Part shown: positions 59,695 to 64,000 of the stretch, piece by piece | Position numbering within the stretch: position 1 is the stretch's first letter | Layout of the letters: each line of letters begins with the position of its first letter | Source of the DNA: DASRBO01 sp035653595 | GTDB lineage: Bacteria; Actinomycetota; Acidimicrobiia; Acidimicrobiales; JAJPHE01 | Length of the DNA: 64,000 bases | Reading direction: 5' to 3' | Assembly (NCBI GenBank): GCA_035653595.1 | Contig: DASRBO010000001.1 | Coordinates: 1 to 64,000, forward strand | Position numbers and translations under genes: made by a program | Notes under the pieces: model-generated | The model's input: the letters and a program-made list of their open reading frames with translations, nothing else | Told to the model about the DNA's origin: nothing | Databases searched by the model: none

Positions 59695-60267
59695 ATGCCA
59701 GTCGCCACCGCCTCGCCCCGCAGCCGCCGGGCCCCTGCCGCAGGGCCGCCCACCCCGGGGACCGACCTGTCCACCGAGCTCAGCCGGACGCTCAGCAGGC
59801 TGCATCGGACCCTGCGCCGCCGGGTGAACCAGGCCATGGCCGGCGACGGCCTGTCCGACGCCATGGTCGACCTCCTTCGCCTGGCCCTGGTCCGACCGGG
59901 CCTGCGGGTGGGTGAGGCCGCCGCCGAGCTCAGCCTGGCCCCCAACTCGGTCAGCACCATGGTCAGCCGCCTGGTGGAGGCGGGCCTGCTGGAGAGAGGA
60001 ACGGCCGTGGGCGACCGCCGGGGCGCCGCCCTGGCCATCAGCCCGGCCGGCCGCTCCCTGCTGGCGGCCCGCAGGGACAGCCGGCGGGCCAGCCTCGCCG
60101 CCGGGCTGGGCGCTCTCGAGCCCGACGATCAGGCCGCCGTGGCCCAGGCCCTGCCCGCCCTGGCTCGGCTGGTGGGCGCCCTGGGCGGGCCCCGGCCCGA
60201 CCGCCGGCGGGATCCGGCCGAGCCACCGTCGCCGACCGCAGCGTCGGAGGGGGGCCGCAGGCCATGA
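59695..60267 (+). CDS. MarR-family transcriptional regulator
   Basis: 190 residues from ATG 59695. The winged helix is in LLRLALVRPGLRVGEAAAEL, SLAPNSVSTMVSRLVEAGLLERG and VGDRRGAALAISPAGRSLL, the MarR pattern with the wing Asp-Arg-Arg. It probably represses its own operon, relieved by a small aromatic or toxic compound. ATG and TGA of the next gene and this one overlap (ATGA at 60264-60267), tying it to the double ABC exporter. Confidence 0.92.
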   Translation: MPVATASPRSRRAPAAGPPTPGTDLSTELSRTLSRLHRTLRRRVNQAMAGDGLSDAMVDLLRLALVRPGLRVGEAAAELSLAPNSVSTMVSRLVEAGLLERGTAVGDRRGAALAISPAGRSLLAARRDSRRASLAAGLGALEPDDQAAVAQALPALARLVGALGGPRPDRRRDPAEPPSPTAASEGGRRP

Positions 60268-63200
60268 CCAGCACCGTCGATCGGACCGACCAGCCAGCGC
60301 GGCGCCGCGCTTCCGGATCCACCACCCCGCCCCCCCAGCCTCTCTCCCGCCCCCGTGGCCCCGAGGCCGGCGGCTGGCTGCGAAGGATGTGGCCGCTGTG
60401 GTGGGCCCATCGCAGCACCATCGGCCTGGCCCTGGCGATGTCGGTGCTGGCGGCTGCCACCCAGCAGGTGGTCCCCCTCTTCCAGCGCTACGCCGTCGAC
60501 CACGACATCATCGGCCACCGCGGCTCGATCACCCCGGTGATCGTGATCATGGCGGCGCTGTTCCTGGTCCGCTACGCATCCGGCTCGGTCAGGCGCTTCA
60601 CCTCGGGGCGCATCAGCTGGGACATCGACTACGACCTGCGCAACACGGTGTTCGCCCACCTCCAGGGACTCGACTTCGCCAGCCACGACAAGCTCCAGAC
60701 CGGCCAGCTGGTCTCCCGCACCAACTCGGACCTGCAGCTGATCCGCATGCTGCTCACCCAGCTGCCCCTCATGCTGTCCAACCTGCTGTCGCTGGCCATC
60801 GCCGTGGTCATCATGCTGCTGCTCTCACCGCTGCTCACCGCCGTGGTACTGCCGGTGATACCGGTTCTGTTCCTCCTGAGCTACCGCATGCGCCGGGTCG
60901 TGTACCCCTCCCAGTGGGAGGCCCAGGCCCGCATGGCGGAAATGGTCGGGGTGGTCGACGACGCCGTCAGCGGGGTGCGGGTGGTCAAGGCGTTCGGACA
61001 GGAGCGTCGCCAGCTCGGCCGCCTGGTCGACCACCTCGGCCGGCTGTACGGGTCACGCATGCGCAACCTCCGCATGCGGGCCCAGCGGACCTCCACGCTG
61101 CAGACCGTTCCCGCCTTCGCCTTCATGGCCGTTCTCACCCTGGGCGGGTGGCTGGCCATCCACGGGCACGTGACGATCGGCACCCTGCTGGCCTTCTTCA
61201 CCTACCTCACCCAGATGACCGCCCCCGCCCGACAGATGGCCGGCATGCTGGTCGCCGCCCAGCAGGCCCGGGCCGGCGCCGAGCGCGTGCTCGAGCTGCT
61301 GGACTCCCTTCCCGACGTGGCCGAGAAGACCGACGCGACCGCGCTCCCGCCCGTCAGCGGCGACATCGTCTTCGAGGACGTCTCGTTCGGCTACCTGCGC
61401 TCGGAGCCGGTGCTGGACGGCTTCAGCCTGCACGTGGCGCCGGGCGAGACGGTGGCCCTGGTCGGGACCTCCGGCTCGGGCAAGTCGACCATCGGCCTGC
61501 TCCTCCCCCGCTTCTACGACGTCCAGGAGGGACGGGTGACCGTCGACGGCACCGACGTGAGGGACCTCACCTTCGACTCCCTGCGGCGCCAGATCGGCGT
61601 CGTCTTCGAGGACGCATTCCTCTTCTCCGACACGGTTCGCAACAACATCGCCTACGGACGGCCGGACGCCTCCGACGCCGACATCGAGGCGGCCGCCCGG
61701 GCGGCCGAGGCCCACGAGTTCATCTGCGCCCTGCCCCAGGGCTACGACACGGTGGTCGGCGAGCGCGGCCTTCTCCTGTCGGGCGGCCAGCGCCAGCGCA
61801 TCACCCTGGCCCGCGCCCTCATCACCGATCCCCGCATCCTCCTGCTCGACGACGCCACCTCGTCGGTGGACAGCCGGGTGGAGGAGGAGATCCACGCCAC
61901 CCTCGAGCGCCTGATGGTGGGCCGCACGACGATCCTCGTCGCCCACCGCCGCTCCAGCCTCCGCCTGGCCAGCCGCATCGTCGTGCTCGACCGGGGCCGG
62001 GTGGTCGACTCCGGCAGCCACGAGGACCTGCTGGCCCGGTGCCCGCTGTACCGCGAGCTGCTGGGCGGCCCCGACGAGGGCATCGACAATGACGGGGAGC
62101 CCCTGGCCCTGGCGGCCACCCAGGCGACCCGGTCGGCCTGGCAGGCCCCGGACGGCGGCACCGGCAACGGGGTGCTGTCAGGGGCCGCCGCCAACGGCGC
62201 CGGCCGCCCCTCGCTGGTCGGCGCCGGCCGGGGGGCCGGCATGGGCATGGGCATGGGGGCCGGCATGGGCGGGGGCATGCCCGTGGCCGTCACCGGTCCT
62301 CCCGATGAGGAGCTGGCCGCCCGGATCGAGGCCCTGCCGCCGATACGCGACGTCGCCGACGTCAGTCTCGAGCGCGAGACGGCGCCTCAGCGGGAGGCCT
62401 TCAGCTTCTTCCGCTGGCTGCGGCCCTTCGTTCCCCAGCTGCTGGTCGGCGTGGGCCTGGTGATCCTCGACGCCCTGCTGACCCTGGCCGGCCCCCGGGT
62501 GACGGGCTACGCCGTGGACCACGCCGTCACCAGGCACACCGCCACGGTGCTGTGGGTCCTGGCCGGCGTCTACCTAGCGGTCACCCTCCTCGACTGGTGG
62601 GACATGTGGGCCGAGAACATATGGACCGGGCGGACCTCGGAGCGCCTGCTGTACTCGATGCGGGCCCGCATCTTCGCCCACCTCCAGCGCCTCGGCCTCG
62701 ACTACTACGACCGCGAGATGACCGGGCGCGTCCTCACCCGGATGACCTCCGACGTCGACACCTTGTCGACGCTGGTCCAGTCGGGACTGATCAACGCCCT
62801 GGTCAACGCGGTCAGCCTCCTGGGGGTGGCCGTGCTGATGGTGAGCATGAACGCCCGCCTGGCGCTGTACGTGCTACTGGTGGTCCCGCCGCTGGCCGCG
62901 GCCACGGTCTGGTACCGGATCCACTCCACCCGGGCCTATGACCGCCAGCGGGACCGGATCGCGGCGGTGAACGCCGACCTGCAGGAGAACATCTCCGGCG
63001 TCCGGGTGACCCAGGCCTTCCGGCGCGAGGCCCGCAACACCGACAACTTCCTCGGCCTGACGAGGGGCTACCGCGACGCCGGCCTGCGGGCCCAGTACCT
63101 CCAGGCGTTGTACTTCCCCTTCGCCGAGCTGGTGGGCAACCTGGCCGTTCTCATCGTCCTGGCCGAGGGCAGCCACCTCATCCACCTTGGCCTGCTCACT

Positions 63201-64000
63201 ACCGGGGGGCTGATCGCCTTCCTGCTCTACCTCACCCAGCTGTTCGCCCCGGTCCAGCAGCTGTCCCAGGTGTTCGACAGCTATCAGCAGGCCTCCGCCG
63301 GGGTGCGCAAGATCGCCGGGGTGCTCAACCACCCGCTGTCGACACCGGTCCCCGACGACGCCCCCCGGCCGGACCGGCTCAGCGGCTCCATCCGATTCGA
63401 GGGCGTCCGCTTCGCCTACCCGGGCACCACCCGCGAGGCCCTGTCCGGAGTGGACCTCGACATCGCCCCGGGCGAGACGCTGGCCCTGGTCGGCGAGACG
63501 GGGGCGGGCAAGTCGACGGTGGTGAAGCTCATCGCCCGCTTCTACGACCCGACCGCCGGGCGGGTCCTGGTGGACGGGGCGCCCCTCACCGGTCTCGATC
63601 TGGAGTCCTACCGCCAGCAGCTCGGTTACGTGCCTCAGGAGCCGTTCCTGTTCGCCGGCACGATCCGCGACAACATCGCCTTCGGGCGTCCGGACGCCAG
63701 CGACGCCGAGGTGGAGGCGGCCGCCCGGGCGGTGGGGGCGCATGACTTCATCGTCGCCGCCGGTGGCTACCTCAAGGTGCTGACCGAGCGGGGGCGGTCC
63801 CTGTCGATCGGTCAGCGCCAGCTGATCTGTCTGGCCCGGGCCCTCATCGTCGATCCCGCCATCCTGCTGCTCGACGAGGCCACCTCCAACCTCGACCTGG
63901 CAACCGAGGCTCGGGTCAGCCGGGCCATGGGCGTGGTGTCGCGGGGGCGCACCACCGTGCTGATCGCCCACCGCCTGCAGACCGCCGCCCGGGCCGACCG
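60264..64000 (+). CDS. Fused double ABC multidrug-type exporter (TMD-NBD-TMD-NBD), 3' end outside the window
   Basis: 1245 residues present in one uninterrupted frame to the edge. First TMD ~45-330, first NBD ~360-600, a Gly/Met-rich linker near 650-675, second TMD ~710-1010, second NBD from ~1045. NBD1 has Walker A 401-409 (GTSGSGKST), signature LSGGQ at 505-509 and Walker B LLLDDATS, with Asp530 in place of the catalytic Glu. NBD2 has Walker A GETGAGKST, signature LSIGQ (Ile1182 for Gly) and Walker B LLLDEATS with Glu1205. So one ATP site is degenerate and one normal, as in heterodimeric exporters, but fused in one chain. Controlled with MarR (ATGA overlap). Confidence 0.93.
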   Translation, partial: MTSTVDRTDQPARRRASGSTTPPPQPLSRPRGPEAGGWLRRMWPLWWAHRSTIGLALAMSVLAAATQQVVPLFQRYAVDHDIIGHRGSITPVIVIMAALFLVRYASGSVRRFTSGRISWDIDYDLRNTVFAHLQGLDFASHDKLQTGQLVSRTNSDLQLIRMLLTQLPLMLSNLLSLAIAVVIMLLLSPLLTAVVLPVIPVLFLLSYRMRRVVYPSQWEAQARMAEMVGVVDDAVSGVRVVKAFGQERRQLGRLVDHLGRLYGSRMRNLRMRAQRTSTLQTVPAFAFMAVLTLGGWLAIHGHVTIGTLLAFFTYLTQMTAPARQMAGMLVAAQQARAGAERVLELLDSLPDVAEKTDATALPPVSGDIVFEDVSFGYLRSEPVLDGFSLHVAPGETVALVGTSGSGKSTIGLLLPRFYDVQEGRVTVDGTDVRDLTFDSLRRQIGVVFEDAFLFSDTVRNNIAYGRPDASDADIEAAARAAEAHEFICALPQGYDTVVGERGLLLSGGQRQRITLARALITDPRILLLDDATSSVDSRVEEEIHATLERLMVGRTTILVAHRRSSLRLASRIVVLDRGRVVDSGSHEDLLARCPLYRELLGGPDEGIDNDGEPLALAATQATRSAWQAPDGGTGNGVLSGAAANGAGRPSLVGAGRGAGMGMGMGAGMGGGMPVAVTGPPDEELAARIEALPPIRDVADVSLERETAPQREAFSFFRWLRPFVPQLLVGVGLVILDALLTLAGPRVTGYAVDHAVTRHTATVLWVLAGVYLAVTLLDWWDMWAENIWTGRTSERLLYSMRARIFAHLQRLGLDYYDREMTGRVLTRMTSDVDTLSTLVQSGLINALVNAVSLLGVAVLMVSMNARLALYVLLVVPPLAAATVWYRIHSTRAYDRQRDRIAAVNADLQENISGVRVTQAFRREARNTDNFLGLTRGYRDAGLRAQYLQALYFPFAELVGNLAVLIVLAEGSHLIHLGLLTTGGLIAFLLYLTQLFAPVQQLSQVFDSYQQASAGVRKIAGVLNHPLSTPVPDDAPRPDRLSGSIRFEGVRFAYPGTTREALSGVDLDIAPGETLALVGETGAGKSTVVKLIARFYDPTAGRVLVDGAPLTGLDLESYRQQLGYVPQEPFLFAGTIRDNIAFGRPDASDAEVEAAARAVGAHDFIVAAGGYLKVLTERGRSLSIGQRQLICLARALIVDPAILLLDEATSNLDLATEARVSRAMGVVSRGRTTVLIAHRLQTAARAD

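Noticed and set aside
1..64000. Insertion sequences, prophage genes, CRISPR repeats, toxin-antitoxin pairs
   Set aside because: No transposase, integrase, capsid, cas or repeat-spacer pattern was found by reading both strands; base composition is even apart from short intergenic stretches.

Overview
The window is about 64 kb of very GC-rich DNA with long open frames in nearly every reading frame. Stop/start overlaps of the ATGA or GTGA type are common, GTG starts are frequent, and no phage, insertion sequence, CRISPR array, rRNA or tRNA was seen. A PafB/PafC pair, actinobacterial-type -10 boxes (TAnnnT) a few bases upstream of start codons, an alkylation-repair cluster and a LigD-type polymerase point to a high-GC actinobacterium. 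A deep lineage such as Acidimicrobiia is possible, but that is inference. The DNA looks like ordinary chromosome.

Layout. 1-3.1 kb: the end of a PolB-type exonuclease-like protein, the pafB-pafC regulator pair and a CtaG-like membrane protein without the family histidines. 3.2-6.8 kb (minus): an amidohydrolase, then an SDR, a flippase-like membrane protein and a lipoprotein in overlapping order. 6.9-13.5 kb (plus): one tightly packed run of acyl-CoA carboxyltransferase, GNAT, GH20 hexosaminidase, xylose isomerase and xylulokinase. 13.6-16.7 kb (minus): a proline-rich anchored protein, histidine kinase and response regulator. 17-18.9 kb: divergent selD and ccdA. 19.1-21.8 kb: a GH78 rhamnosidase. 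21.8-24.4 kb: a three-gene ABC-2 exporter. 24.5-29 kb: a histidine phosphatase, an alcohol dehydrogenase, msrB and a DrrAB-like exporter. 29-34.1 kb: an acyl-CoA synthetase, an ECF sigma factor with an overlapping VOC protein, and a prolyl oligopeptidase.

34.3-39.6 kb is a signalling operon: REC-GGDEF-EAL protein, membrane PAS kinase, an unrecognised multispan membrane protein and two stand-alone receivers. 39.7-42.9 kb: an adenylate kinase paralogue behind a secreted TAP-type hydrolase, then a pirin. 42.9-46.1 kb is a DNA repair block: Ogt, an Ada-AlkA fusion and a LigD polymerase domain whose start is probably CTG. 46.1-51.5 kb: a PEP-mobile-domain protein, a second histidine phosphatase, a cyclic-nucleotide-domain/Lon-like protease fusion, a Ser/Thr kinase-BRCT fusion and a small basic Rho_N-like protein. 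51.6-64 kb: a D-aminoacylase with a serine hydrolase, a PAS-GGDEF protein, an overlapping esterase/PNPOx/aldo-keto reductase operon, and a MarR regulator with a fused double ABC exporter that runs off the end.

The most novel-looking part is the adjacent pair at 48618-51187. It joins a cNMP-type sensor to a membrane-anchored Lon-like peptidase, followed 32 bp later by a kinase carrying a BRCT domain, close to the repair genes. Other points of interest are the systematic leaderless-promoter layout, the probable CTG-started ligD, the histidine-less CtaG, and the asymmetric ATP sites of the fused exporter.
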